DNA from: Lentibacillus sp. Marseille-P4043
Lineage (GTDB): Bacteria > Bacillota > Bacilli > Bacillales > Amphibacillaceae
Length of the DNA stretch: 64,000 bases
Reading direction: 5' to 3'
NCBI RefSeq assembly: GCF_900258515.1
Contig: NZ_LT984884.1
Span: forward strand, 886,245 to 950,244
Shown in pieces: positions 19,101-26,059 of the stretch. Position 1 is the first letter of the stretch. Each line of letters begins with the position of its first letter. The position numbers were made by a program, and so were the translations under genes. The notes below the pieces were generated by a model. That model saw nothing but the letters and a program-made list of their open reading frames with translations, was not told where the DNA came from and did no database searches.

Positions 19101-19599
19101 TTATTACGTGTTACTCGGAAATGTAGGAATTTATGATTTAATTGAGCGGGAACTATATGTATTGCCATGGGTGATTGCTGTTATTTTCTTGAGAAAGGTT
19201 GCAGGCGGAGAATATAAAACGACCATTAATTATATACAGTGGGCCGTTCTAATCATTGTTTCTCTGTTGCTCATTCAGGATGCGCTGGCAAGCTCGACTA
19301 TTTATGATGCATTAATCATGGGTGTGCTATCCCTTGCCTCAATGCTTGGCGGGATGGCATATCAGCGAAAGGCATTTTTCTTTGTCGGTGCAGGTGTATT
19401 GCTCTTAAATGTCTTCTTGCAAACAAGGCCATACTGGGGGAACCTGCCATGGTGGGCATACCTCTTAATAGCAGGATCCATTCTAATTGCAGTGGCGAGT
19501 TATAATGAATGGCACAAGCAGAAAACAGCGGATGGAAAAGAAACATTAGCAACCATTTTTTATAAGAAAGTGATACAACGAATAAAGCGGTGGGACTGA
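16162..19599 (+). CDS. Very large polytopic membrane protein
   Basis: The 1145-residue protein has a charged cytoplasmic N-terminus of about 90 residues with coiled-coil character (EELKQLEDAQYIPSEVY) and then roughly 30 hydrophobic segments to the end. The segment starting NITWSLNLGVVLLLIGGLVLATSTW resembles the opening of DUF2157/SCO7613-type membrane proteins found in Firmicutes and actinomycetes. No catalytic motif is visible and function is unknown. ATG 16162 is preferred to GTG 16153 on ribosome-site spacing (aaggtg at 16148), but this is not certain. It appears monocistronic. Confidence 0.8.
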   Translation: MDNMQNKSRQRIVKEELKQLEDAQYIPSEVYTQVVEAHDQYYTDLEQREAEASAQMQNTVTTEKASPIETEPKKEPVVAKKTLSPQEIRERNITWSLNLGVVLLLIGGLVLATSTWETLDNWMKSGLIALVSVLFFGLALFTKHILKIEKTAFAFYVLGSLFLPIAILSVGFFELLGPYFSFSGDGRYLFGAVGSFVILPIYLLLAEKLSSRLFVWFSYVTVTSFAGFLLAALYLPVDGFYLGIMLFNGLLMLVYRWLKDKQQIQLFMKEFVLYLQFNLVFSTLLMLVFYDQELMYSFNLILTAILYFAMISITKHKEYHFVFSVMLVYGAYQLIEFSALQEVGAIVYALLGFVFLAIPRFIADDRSLKIAFRYTSAVVSACAFLYISFEGIMMRMNDPSFVMLLAYVMIALNFTVLSNMTKQRLFAYLSPVFMLSALYEVVLFGQEWFGYEALSLPLFVMGLILYIVFGCLLNVSFFQTIKESSRDVGGIVMLLCVLTDFLFLNWWQVGTMLLLISVTALLMERIEKRNVFTEGAAASWIHAVSLGLAVMMFYAAIENNTVIDYYAGPMQAESFVLAGLVVLLASFGWRQFKQKSYEEQAFYTAYGFYALGMLLTFNFDFDSVLRAVIMLGGIGMAYLLYRKTKLLVVSHVVSGISLLYYITVLVAVHSQFHIQSEIFRSLQFVTGAVLLLIVGILIRKHDTTLTKSFWWVGHLYLPFALLVSLLASGENAVWAFLLAVVIYGSSLKKANVESMIVSFLYAGFFTFWIGLSLGFILLDVGEYVHYAMLVTSIVIAVGWYVSKGAWTKRIAFYVIPFSVLGVLVFTLERDFDFTLFIVTSLYAILTLFMMRKEKWDIFNVFPLALVFYGLWLYQGGLLTTDYAMLFRLIVFAGILTIVGLLIYPNMYEEQKGKIPYKVDWYSIIGFIALCDLYVVTAEPLWAKLLPGILISLFLLLQRKRIPYVPAKWILFGACVYLLQPYYVLLGNVGIYDLIERELYVLPWVIAVIFLRKVAGGEYKTTINYIQWAVLIIVSLLLIQDALASSTIYDALIMGVLSLASMLGGMAYQRKAFFFVGAGVLLLNVFLQTRPYWGNLPWWAYLLIAGSILIAVASYNEWHKQKTADGKETLATIFYKKVIQRIKRWD

Positions 19600-19602
19600 T
19601 GG

Positions 19603-19690
19603 ACATAGAGAGAATACATCGATCGGAGAACGGGGACATCGACCCAAGAGAGAAAACATCGATGTCAGAGCGGAAACATCATCCCTAGCC
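19603..19690 (+). repeat. Degenerate about 20-bp tandem repeat with acatcga
   Basis: Four imperfect units share 'agaNNNNacatcga' (acatcgatcgg, acatcgaccca, acatcgatgtc, acatcatccct) at about 20-22-bp spacing right after the large membrane protein. No coding capacity is claimed. Confidence 0.5.
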
Positions 19691-19755
19691 CGCGTAAAGC
19701 GATGCCCGCAATGAAATTACGATGCTGTTCTGTCACATGCAACTTTCTAGTCGAG

Positions 19756-20040
19756 GTGCGCGACTCTCAGGCATGGGTGCGCGAGTTTCGTCCAGGGGTG
19801 CGCGACTCTCAGGCATGGGTGCGCCAGTTTCGTCCAGGGGTGTGCGAGTTTCAGGCATGGATGCGCGACTCTCAGGCATGGATGCGCGAGTTTCGTCCAG
19901 GGATGCGCGAGTTTCAGGCATGGGTGCGCGACTTTCGTCCAGGGGTGCGCGAGTTTCAGGCATGGGTGCGCGAGTTTCGTCCAGGAGTGCGCGACTCTCA
20001 GGCATGGGTGCGCGAGTTTCGGCCAAGAGTGCGCGACTGT
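19756..20040 (+). repeat. 21-bp tandem array, 13 full units plus a partial one
   Basis: Units start gtgcgcgas and end in one of two ways: 'ctcaggcatgg' or 'ttcgtccaggg', arranged in a nearly alternating order. There are 13 complete units (19756-20028) and a truncated one to 20040. The period is a multiple of three and units contain no stop codons, so long frames (106-135 residues) appear on both strands; I treat these as artefacts. The right end abuts the remnant of a LysR gene. Confidence 0.9.
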
Positions 20041-20207
20041 AATCCGCGTCGTCGGTCACGAATCAACAGGACAACTCCAAGTTCAGATTCCAGTCCCTTC
20101 ACTGCATGACTCACTGCCGATTGGGTCATGTTTAATTTTTCTCCAGTCTTTGTAAAACTACCTGTTTCCACAACAGTGACAAAAACCTCAAACTGTGTAA
20201 TTGTCAT
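19998..20207 (-). pseudogene. LysR-family regulator remnant, cut by the 21-bp array
   Basis: Only the N-terminal winged helix of a LysR regulator remains: MTITQFEVFVTVVETGSFTKT, then MTQSAVSHAVKGLESELGVVLL, to about residue 54. The family then normally continues with RrgLxLTxAG, but here the frame enters the 21-bp array and stops at 19998. ATG 20207 follows ggggtg on the minus strand. It is divergent from the NCS2 permease gene, so the original gene may have regulated it. At 69 residues it lacks the co-inducer domain and should not work as a normal LysR protein. Confidence 0.8.
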
Positions 20208-20326
20208 GAGTAACACCCCATAATAGCATGTAAAATATTAATTTGATTCATTACATAATGTTGCCGTATGATTGTATATAGTTTCTTTAATTTTGGTGTG
20301 AAACATGTAAAAGGAGTGTTAGAAAG

Positions 20327-21619
20327 TTGAGCGTTATTTTTTCATCCCTGCAATGGGCTTTATTTATATTGATGAGTAGTGTGGTTATACCGGTTGCTAT
20401 TGCATCTAGTTATGGACTTGATGCAATTTCGACGGTTGAATTTGTTCAGCGAACGTTATTTGTCCTTGGAATAGCAGGGATCTTGCAAGCATTGTTTGGA
20501 CACCGTCTGCCAGTACAGGAAGGCCCGGCTGGTCTTTGGTGGGGTGTCTTTTCATTATATGCCGGATTAGGCTCCGTCTTATTTGGGTCCCAACTGGAAA
20601 CACTGCGGGTATTGCAATATGCATTTTTATTGAGTGGTGTTATTTTTATTGTGTTAAGCGTACTTGGGTTGGTAAAGAAATTAGCACGTTTGTTTACCCC
20701 GACGGTTGTGGGCATTTACCTGATTCTCATGGTTGCACAATTAAGCGGTTCATTTCTGCAGGGAATGTTTGGGTTAAGCGGGGATTCAAAAGTTGTTGAT
20801 GGCAAGGTTCTTTTATTATCGTTTATAATAGTCATCTTATCTTATGGCTTTATGAAACTTCCACGTGTTGGGCATTATTCTGTATTGTTTAGTATTATCT
20901 TCGGATGGATTTTGTTTGCTGTTTTTGGTCTCTCAAAGCCTGTTACAATGGTAAATTCATTCATTAAGCTTCCTGAAGTTTTTGCATTTGGTTCACCACG
21001 GATAGAAGCAAATATGATTATAATGGTTATTTTTATCACATTACTTCTCCTAGCTAATATGTTGGCAACGGTAAGCGTTGTTCAACAAGTATTAGAGTGT
21101 CATCACGTACCGGTAGAGAAGGATCGTTTAAAGCAAACCGGAATTATTTCTGGAATTAACCAGTTGCTTGCCGGGTTTTTCTCGGCAATAGGTGCGGTGC
21201 CTGTTTCCGGTTCAGCTGGGTTTATTGAAACGTCAAAAATAACAAGCAAAAAACCGTTTATCATTGGCTCGCTTTTGATAGTCGCAATTAGTTTGTTTCC
21301 ACCAGTTACATCGTTTGTTGCGGCAATTCCTGAAGCTGTTGGGTATGCTGCGATATTCCCGGTGTTTGCTAGTATTATTAGTTTGGCGTTACAGGAGTTT
21401 GAAGGGGTTGAAAATAAAGGGCATGTTTTTCAAGTTGTGGGGATATCTTTATTTGCAGGAATAGGAGTAATGTTTATCCCTTCTCAAGCATTTTCCGCAA
21501 TGCCGCCAACGCTTGTTTCAGTGCTTAGTAATGGTCTTGTATTCGGAGCCATTATTGCAGTTATAACGGAAGCAGTGTTAACGAAAATGGAAAAGAAGCA
21601 GGGGGAAACTGCTAAGTAG
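20327..21619 (+). CDS. NCS2-family purine/pyrimidine permease
   Basis: Proton-coupled uptake of a nucleobase (uracil, xanthine or a related base). The 430-residue protein has about 12-14 hydrophobic segments and the NCS2 features near the N-terminus: FGHRLPVQEGPAGLWW, with the conserved P-x-Q-E-G, and the later GAVPVSGSAGFIETSKITSK. The TTG start at 20327 follows aaaggagtg at good spacing; no better ATG is near. Substrate cannot be told from sequence. It is divergent from the LysR remnant. Confidence 0.88.
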   Translation: MSVIFSSLQWALFILMSSVVIPVAIASSYGLDAISTVEFVQRTLFVLGIAGILQALFGHRLPVQEGPAGLWWGVFSLYAGLGSVLFGSQLETLRVLQYAFLLSGVIFIVLSVLGLVKKLARLFTPTVVGIYLILMVAQLSGSFLQGMFGLSGDSKVVDGKVLLLSFIIVILSYGFMKLPRVGHYSVLFSIIFGWILFAVFGLSKPVTMVNSFIKLPEVFAFGSPRIEANMIIMVIFITLLLLANMLATVSVVQQVLECHHVPVEKDRLKQTGIISGINQLLAGFFSAIGAVPVSGSAGFIETSKITSKKPFIIGSLLIVAISLFPPVTSFVAAIPEAVGYAAIFPVFASIISLALQEFEGVENKGHVFQVVGISLFAGIGVMFIPSQAFSAMPPTLVSVLSNGLVFGAIIAVITEAVLTKMEKKQGETAK

Positions 21620-21621
21620 TT

Positions 21622-21680
21622 GGGAAGCCCCCACTTCAATCAGCTTGTAAGCGTGATAAGTGGTGGGTCGTTCACTTAGA
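21622..21680 (+). mobile_element. Possible IS200/IS605-type right-end remnant
   Basis: ggaagcccccacttc...gtggtgggtcgttcac just after the permease stop is an inverted pair ending in ttcac. It resembles the hairpins at right ends of IS200/IS605 elements carrying tnpB, where an omega-RNA ends. No transposase or tnpB frame remains nearby. It could simply be the terminator of the permease gene. Confidence 0.35.
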
Positions 21681-21731
21681 GCAGTCACCCTTTTACGATT
21701 GGGTAGAGTTTAGTGGAAAGGAGATAGTTCT

Positions 21732-21791
21732 ATGGCACGATGTACAAATTGTAATTATAAGTGGAGAGGGAAAGAAATTTTGTCACTTTAG
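21732..21791 (+). pseudogene. Truncated small zinc-ribbon membrane-protein start
   Basis: A 19-codon frame, MARCTNCNYKWRGKEILSL, follows a perfect aaggagat ribosome site (21717-21724). Its CxxC plus W matches the N-terminus of short Bacillaceae zinc-ribbon membrane proteins, but it stops before the membrane part. Most likely the truncated head of such a gene rather than a functional peptide. Confidence 0.4.
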
Positions 21792-21827
21792 ATAAAAAGT
21801 AGAGAAATAGGTAACAATAGAATTAGA

Positions 21828-21861
21828 TAGTTTAACATAAAATAGTTTAGTGTTAAACTAT
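21828..21861. promoter_or_regulatory. Palindromic operator of the SDR-MarR-SDR operon
   Basis: ATAGTTTAGTGTTAAACTAT (21842-21861) is an almost perfect palindrome, and TAGTTTAACA (21828-21837) repeats the arm in inverted relation to TGTTAAACTA. MarR proteins bind such sites. The MarR gene in the operon just downstream is the likely binder. Inference. Confidence 0.6.
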
Positions 21862-21882
21862 ATATAAAGGAGCTGATTACGA

Positions 21883-22638
21883 ATGGGTAAACTACAAGAT
21901 AAAATTGCAATTATTACTGGTGGTGCAGGTGGAATCGGTAAAGGGATGGCAACTGCATTTGTGAAGGAAGGCGCAACAGTCGCTATCGTTGACCTAAATG
22001 AGGAAACTGGCAAAGAATCAATTAAAGAACTGCAGGAATATCAACCAAATTCAATATTTATTCAAGCGAATCTTGCTGAGCACAACAAACTAGAGGGGAT
22101 CATTAAGCAGGTGGTGGACAAATACGGTAAATTGGACATCCTGGTTAATAATGCACATGCATCTACACGTAAGCCGTTTGACGAATTAACACAGGCTGAT
22201 CTAGATTTGTCCTTTAATACAGGCTTCTATCCAACTTTTTATCTCATGCAAGCCGCTTTGCCATATTTAAAGGAATCACAAGGAAGCATTATAAACTTTG
22301 CATCTGGTGCGGGAATTGAAGGACACTCTACACAAGCAGCCTATGCAGCTGCTAAAGAGGCTATTCGGGCAGTATCTCGTGTGGCCGCAAATGAATTTGG
22401 CCAGTTTGGAATTAATGTTAACTTGATTTCGCCAATTGCCAATTCGCCAGGGGTACAGGCGTGGGCTAAGGAAGAACCAGAATATTATCAATCCGTATTA
22501 GCCAATATCCCAATGCGCCGATTTGGCGAGCTGGAAAGTGATATCGGACGGGCTGCTGTTTTCTTGGCTAGTGAAGATTCTGATTACATCACCGGCCAGA
22601 CCATAATGGTAGATGGTGGTTCCATCAAACTACGTTAA
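21883..22638 (+). CDS. Short-chain dehydrogenase/reductase
   Basis: NAD(P)-dependent oxidoreductase of unknown substrate. The 251-residue protein has the glycine-rich TGGAGGIGKG near residue 12, NNAH after position 90, and the active-site pattern YAAAK (about Y149/K153), and ends with the typical ITGQTIMVDGG. It has a strong aaaggagctg ribosome site. It is the first gene of a likely operon with a MarR regulator (16-bp gap) and another SDR, behind a palindromic operator, suggesting detoxification of, or response to, a small molecule. Confidence 0.9.
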   Translation: MGKLQDKIAIITGGAGGIGKGMATAFVKEGATVAIVDLNEETGKESIKELQEYQPNSIFIQANLAEHNKLEGIIKQVVDKYGKLDILVNNAHASTRKPFDELTQADLDLSFNTGFYPTFYLMQAALPYLKESQGSIINFASGAGIEGHSTQAAYAAAKEAIRAVSRVAANEFGQFGINVNLISPIANSPGVQAWAKEEPEYYQSVLANIPMRRFGELESDIGRAAVFLASEDSDYITGQTIMVDGGSIKLR

Positions 22639-22653
22639 CTGGAGTGGTACCGT

Positions 22654-23079
22654 TTGGAAAAGAATAATGTGTTTAAATTGATTCGGGCGGTTGAGTTGTT
22701 TACCAATGAATCAATTATTAGATGGACAAAATCATTCAAGCATAACATAGGGATTTCCCCGATTCTTGTCTTGTCAGAACTAAAGCAAAAAGGTGCACAA
22801 AAGCAATCCGAACTTGCCAATGAGCTAGGATACACTCCGGGTGCAATGACCAATATCGCAAACCGACTGATCAAAGATGGTTATGCAGATCGAAAATATG
22901 ATGAAGCTGACCGAAGAATTATCCGATTGGCCATTACAGATATAGGGATGGAACTGCTTGAAGAAGCACAGCAAAAGGGAATTGAATTAAGAAAAGAACT
23001 TTTTTCAGTCCTAACAGAAGAAGAAATAGAACAGTTTTTAGCAATTCATGAAAAGCTACTAGGGAATTTTGAAAAATAA
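22654..23079 (+). CDS. MarR-family transcriptional regulator
   Basis: The 141-residue protein starts with TTG at 22654 behind ggagtgg. It has the MarR winged helix (KQSELANELGYTPGAMTNIANRLIKDGYADRK, wing YDEADRRIIRLAIT) and a helical dimer region at both ends. It probably represses its own operon through the palindrome at 21842-21861, with relief by a ligand. It lies between two SDR genes. Confidence 0.92.
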   Translation: MEKNNVFKLIRAVELFTNESIIRWTKSFKHNIGISPILVLSELKQKGAQKQSELANELGYTPGAMTNIANRLIKDGYADRKYDEADRRIIRLAITDIGMELLEEAQQKGIELRKELFSVLTEEEIEQFLAIHEKLLGNFEK

Positions 23080-23097
23080 TTGATGGAGATGAATAGG

Positions 23098-23904
23098 ATG
23101 GGACGTGTACAAGGAAAAGTCGCGTTAGTTACAGGTGGAGCATCAGGAATTGGCCATTCTGCTGCGACGTTAATGGCAAAAGAAGGTGCAAAGGTTGTAA
23201 TTGGAGACTTTAATGTTGACGGTGCTAAAGAAGCGGCCGAGCTCATTAGGAATCAAGGTTATGAGGCAACAGGAATTTTTCTCGACGCTGGACAGGAAGA
23301 ATCCATCAAGGAAGCAGTGGAATTCACCGTTAATCAGTATGGAACAATTAACGTTTTGTATAACAATGTTGGGCTAACAAATTTACAGAAGGACCTTGAC
23401 GTGGTCAACATTGATTTGGCTGAATGGGATCGCCTGATGAATGTGAATACAAAAAGTGTGCTATTGGGCAGCAGGTTCGCGATTCCACATATGATCAAGG
23501 CTGGCGGTGGATCAATTATTAATACTGCATCAATGGCCGCATTTGCCGGAGATTCAACCAGATCAGCGTATGGTGCATCAAAGGCAGCAGTCGTGAACTT
23601 AACACGTTATATTGCCACACAATATGGCAAGGATAACATTCGCTGTAATGGTGTCGCACCAGGATTAGTCCTGACACCGGCTGCCAAAAACAACATGCCT
23701 GAAGAAGTTCTGGACATTTTTGCGAAATTCAATGCACTTCCATACCATGGGGAAGCAGATGATATTGGAAATACTGTCTTGTTTTTAGCGTCCGATGAGT
23801 CAAAATTCATCACAGGCCAAACAATTGAAGTTGAAGGTGGGCACTATATGGGGAATCCAAGTATTGCTGACTTTCAGGAATTTATGAAGAAGACGCAACA
23901 ATAA
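23098..23904 (+). CDS. Short-chain dehydrogenase/reductase
   Basis: The 268-residue SDR has GGASGIG, NNVG and the catalytic pattern YGASK, and ends with FITGQTIEVEGGHYMG plus a short tail. Several ATGs precede it (23083, 23089), but 23098 is best placed for ggag at 23086 and gives MGRVQGKVALVTGG. It is the last gene of the SDR-MarR-SDR operon and differs clearly from the first SDR, so the two may act on different steps. Confidence 0.9.
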   Translation: MGRVQGKVALVTGGASGIGHSAATLMAKEGAKVVIGDFNVDGAKEAAELIRNQGYEATGIFLDAGQEESIKEAVEFTVNQYGTINVLYNNVGLTNLQKDLDVVNIDLAEWDRLMNVNTKSVLLGSRFAIPHMIKAGGGSIINTASMAAFAGDSTRSAYGASKAAVVNLTRYIATQYGKDNIRCNGVAPGLVLTPAAKNNMPEEVLDIFAKFNALPYHGEADDIGNTVLFLASDESKFITGQTIEVEGGHYMGNPSIADFQEFMKKTQQ

Positions 23905-23916
23905 GTGTTTCACTAT

Positions 23917-23957
23917 GGCGCATATCCATTAAAAACAAGATGGATATGTGCTTTATC
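23917..23957 (+). terminator. Terminator of the SDR operon
   Basis: gcgcatatccat (from 23918) pairs with atggatatgtgc, followed by a short T-rich tail. Confidence 0.7.
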
Positions 23958-24063
23958 ATACTTTTTTCTCTATTGAACAAGCAGTTTGGATTTTAGAATC
24001 ATCCGCGGAAATAATTACGAATTCTGGCCTAGTTCAACGGATAAAACTGGTTGGATTTTTAAC

Positions 24064-24092
24064 TTGAAAAGCAATGAATGAAGGAGTATAAT
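24064..24092 (+). promoter_or_regulatory. SigA promoter of pbuE
   Basis: TTGAAA (24064-24069) and a perfect TATAAT (24087-24092) are separated by 17 nt and lie directly upstream of the riboswitch. Transcription should start near 24099. Confidence 0.8.
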
Positions 24093-24125
24093 TTAAAATT
24101 AGATTCTATAAACAGACAATATATG

Positions 24126-24220
24126 TTGATGTATAACCCCAAGAATATGGCTTGGGGGTCTCTACCAGGAACCGGAAAATCCTGATTACAAAGTAAGTTA
24201 TTTTGTAGTCGGGATTTTTT
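24126..24220 (+). promoter_or_regulatory. Adenine riboswitch of pbuE
   Basis: The purine aptamer core is clear: TATAA, then arms ccccaag/cttgggg around the loop AATATGG, the invariant GTCTCTACC, then arms cagga/tcctg around ACCGGAAA, and GATTAC. The specificity base (position 74 of the xpt/pbuE numbering) is T, the adenine type. Downstream, aatcctgattacaaa can pair with tttgtagtcgggatt followed by seven T, a terminator that uses the 3' strand of P1. By analogy with B. subtilis pbuE, adenine should prevent termination and turn on expression of the efflux pump. Confidence 0.93.
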
Positions 24221-24234
24221 TATTTGTTTGTTAA

Positions 24235-24324
24235 TGGGACATGGGGACAGGTTTGTTGTCCCAGTCCTGCTTGGCGGCGTGACTGAGTTTGTAGGCGGGA
24301 CAACAAACCTGTCCCCATGTCCCA
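24235..24324. repeat. Long hairpin repeat (family C) between riboswitch and pbuE
   Basis: Two perfect 28-nt inverted arms at 24235-24262 and 24297-24324 (tgggacatggggacaggttt... and its complement) flank a 34-nt loop. Single-arm copies of the same sequence lie at 27730-27758 and 28575-28602. In the pbuE mRNA it would form a very stable stem between the riboswitch terminator and the ribosome site at about 24335-24347. It looks like an inserted interspersed repeat. Confidence 0.85.
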
Positions 24325-24353
24325 CAAGACTAAGAAAGGAATTGAGGTTTTGT

Positions 24354-25526
24354 ATGAATTTTAAAGTATTTATACTCGCTATATCAGCTGTTGCAGTTGG
24401 ACTTGTTGAATTAATCGTTGGCGGGATACTTCCTGCAATCGCAAATGATTTAAACATCTCGCTTGCTACTGCAGGTCAACTGATAACAGTATTTGCACTC
24501 ATATATGCGATTGCCGGTCCAGTTTTACTCATACTAACAAGTAAAATGGAACGGAAAAAGATCTATCTTATCACATTGCTTGTCTTTTTTGCTGGTAATA
24601 TCATGACATTTTTCAGTCCGAATTTTACCTTGATAATGATTGCCAGAATAGTAACGGCGATGAGTACGGCATTAATTGTAGCCCTGTCTTTGACCATTGC
24701 TACAAAAATTGTTAAGCCCGGACAGCAAGCTAGGGCAGTAGGATTTGTGTATATGGGAATCAGCTCTTCGCTAGTACTGGGCGTTCCTTTGGGCATTTTA
24801 ATATCAGATGCATTTGGATGGCGCGTTATTTTCCTTTGTATCGCTGCTTTATCAGTCGGATCTTTTATTCTTGTTGCACTGTTTATGGACAAAATCCCAA
24901 GTGAAAAGACGGTTCCGCTTAAAACACAACTAAAGGCAATTGCTAGTCCGAAATTAGGAAGTGCCCATTTGGCAACCATGTTTATGCTTGCTGGACACTA
25001 TACCCTTTATGCGTATTTTACACCTTTTCTGGAAACCACACTCCATCTGAATTCCACGTGGATCAGCATTGTTTATTTCGCATTTGGCATAGCAGCTGTA
25101 AGTGGAGGAGCGGTTGGCGGATCGCTTTCAGATAAAATAGGCGCCGAAAAAAGTATTCTAGTTGTGATTGGTTTATTTGCCATCGTACTGTTTGTGCTGC
25201 CATTTTCAACGGTTTCACTCGTCATATTTACGCCAATCATGATGATATGGGCTGCATTAAGTTGGGCACTTGCCCCGCCACAGCAAAGCTATTTGATTCA
25301 AACAGACCCAAATACAGCAGATATTCAACAAAGCTTTAATAATTCGGCATTGCAGATCGGAATTTCCCTCGGTTCCTTAATAGGTGGTATTGCATTGGGA
25401 CAAACCGGATCTGTAGCCAACATATCTTGGGTTGGATGTGTAATTGTTATCATTTCCTTGCTTTGTGCGGTATTCTCATTGAAAAGGCCAGTTGTTTCTC
25501 AGAAGTCTGAATTGGGAAATGCATAA
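24354..25526 (+). CDS. pbuE: Purine base/nucleoside efflux pump PbuE
   Basis: A 12-helix MFS exporter that removes adenine, hypoxanthine and related purines. The 390-residue protein starts [20 protein letters not shown], close to B. subtilis PbuE (388 residues), and has the MFS half-loop motifs ([16 protein letters not shown]). A longer frame from 24228 runs through the inserted hairpin and is rejected; ATG 24354 has gagg just upstream. The adenine riboswitch upstream supports the identification strongly. The inserted hairpin in the leader may change translation. Confidence 0.93.
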   Translation: MNFKVFILAISAVAVGLVELIVGGILPAIANDLNISLATAGQLITVFALIYAIAGPVLLILTSKMERKKIYLITLLVFFAGNIMTFFSPNFTLIMIARIVTAMSTALIVALSLTIATKIVKPGQQARAVGFVYMGISSSLVLGVPLGILISDAFGWRVIFLCIAALSVGSFILVALFMDKIPSEKTVPLKTQLKAIASPKLGSAHLATMFMLAGHYTLYAYFTPFLETTLHLNSTWISIVYFAFGIAAVSGGAVGGSLSDKIGAEKSILVVIGLFAIVLFVLPFSTVSLVIFTPIMMIWAALSWALAPPQQSYLIQTDPNTADIQQSFNNSALQIGISLGSLIGGIALGQTGSVANISWVGCVIVIISLLCAVFSLKRPVVSQKSELGNA

Positions 25527-25551
25527 TAGTTAAAGCTGCACTATTGCAAAT

Positions 25552-25591
25552 GAAAGGCGTATCCGGAATCATCCTGGATACGCCTTGTTTT
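25552..25591. terminator. Terminator after pbuE
   Basis: aaggcgtatccgg and cctggatacgcctt form a 12-13-bp stem followed by seven T. It also lies at the end of the convergent Lin0512 gene and may serve both. Confidence 0.9.
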
Positions 25592-25592
25592 T

Positions 25593-25952
25593 TTAATAAC
25601 CAACTTCCACAGCTGCATTAACAATGTACATCAAATCATTTTTATCGTGTTTATCCTCCAAAAAGATGCCGCTTGTTGTTGCCATTCCACCATCAACAAC
25701 TTCAACGGTCACCGTACCGTATGGAATCATTGCTTTGATTTTTCCCTCGTCTAATTTGTCATGGTCAGCGGGAATTGCTAATTTCACGTTTACTTTCATC
25801 TTTTCTAAATCACCATCAGGAAGCATTTTCGTGATCCCTGGCATGGAATTGTAGTGAATCGCATCCTCAATTGCTCGCTGGGATGCCACAGTTACATCCT
25901 GACCATGTACATCAAGGCCTGTCCCGGTTTGAATAAATAAAAGTTGTTGCAT
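25593..25952 (-). CDS. Lin0512-family protein
   Basis: The 119-residue protein matches the Lin0512 (TIGR02058) family: MQQLLFIQTGTGLDVHGQDVT, then SRAIEDAIHYNSMPGI-type pattern and the C-terminal DDLMYIVNAAVEVGY-like end. It is cytoplasmic and has no enzymatic motif that I can see; function unknown. The start has an aaggag ribosome site. It is monocistronic. Confidence 0.8.
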   Translation of the reverse strand: MQQLLFIQTGTGLDVHGQDVTVASQRAIEDAIHYNSMPGITKMLPDGDLEKMKVNVKLAIPADHDKLDEGKIKAMIPYGTVTVEVVDGGMATTSGIFLEDKHDKNDLMYIVNAAVEVGY

Positions 25953-26059
25953 GAGTATCGCTCCTTATTGTGTAGTTTTTAACGATGTTCCCTTGTGATA
26001 CATATGACAAACGTGTTGATTGGTAAATAGCAACTAATCAAATAGGCATGTAATTCGTG

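Noticed and set aside
19702..20109. Long open frames (106-135 residues) on both strands across the 21-bp array
   Set aside because: A 21-bp unit without stop codons gives open frames in several phases. None has a family resemblance and the minus-strand one is shared with the LysR remnant only by adjacency.
24228..24353. Extended N-terminus of pbuE through the inserted hairpin
   Set aside because: The frame is open only by chance; PbuE proteins start at MNFKV-like sequence and the ribosome site is near 24344.
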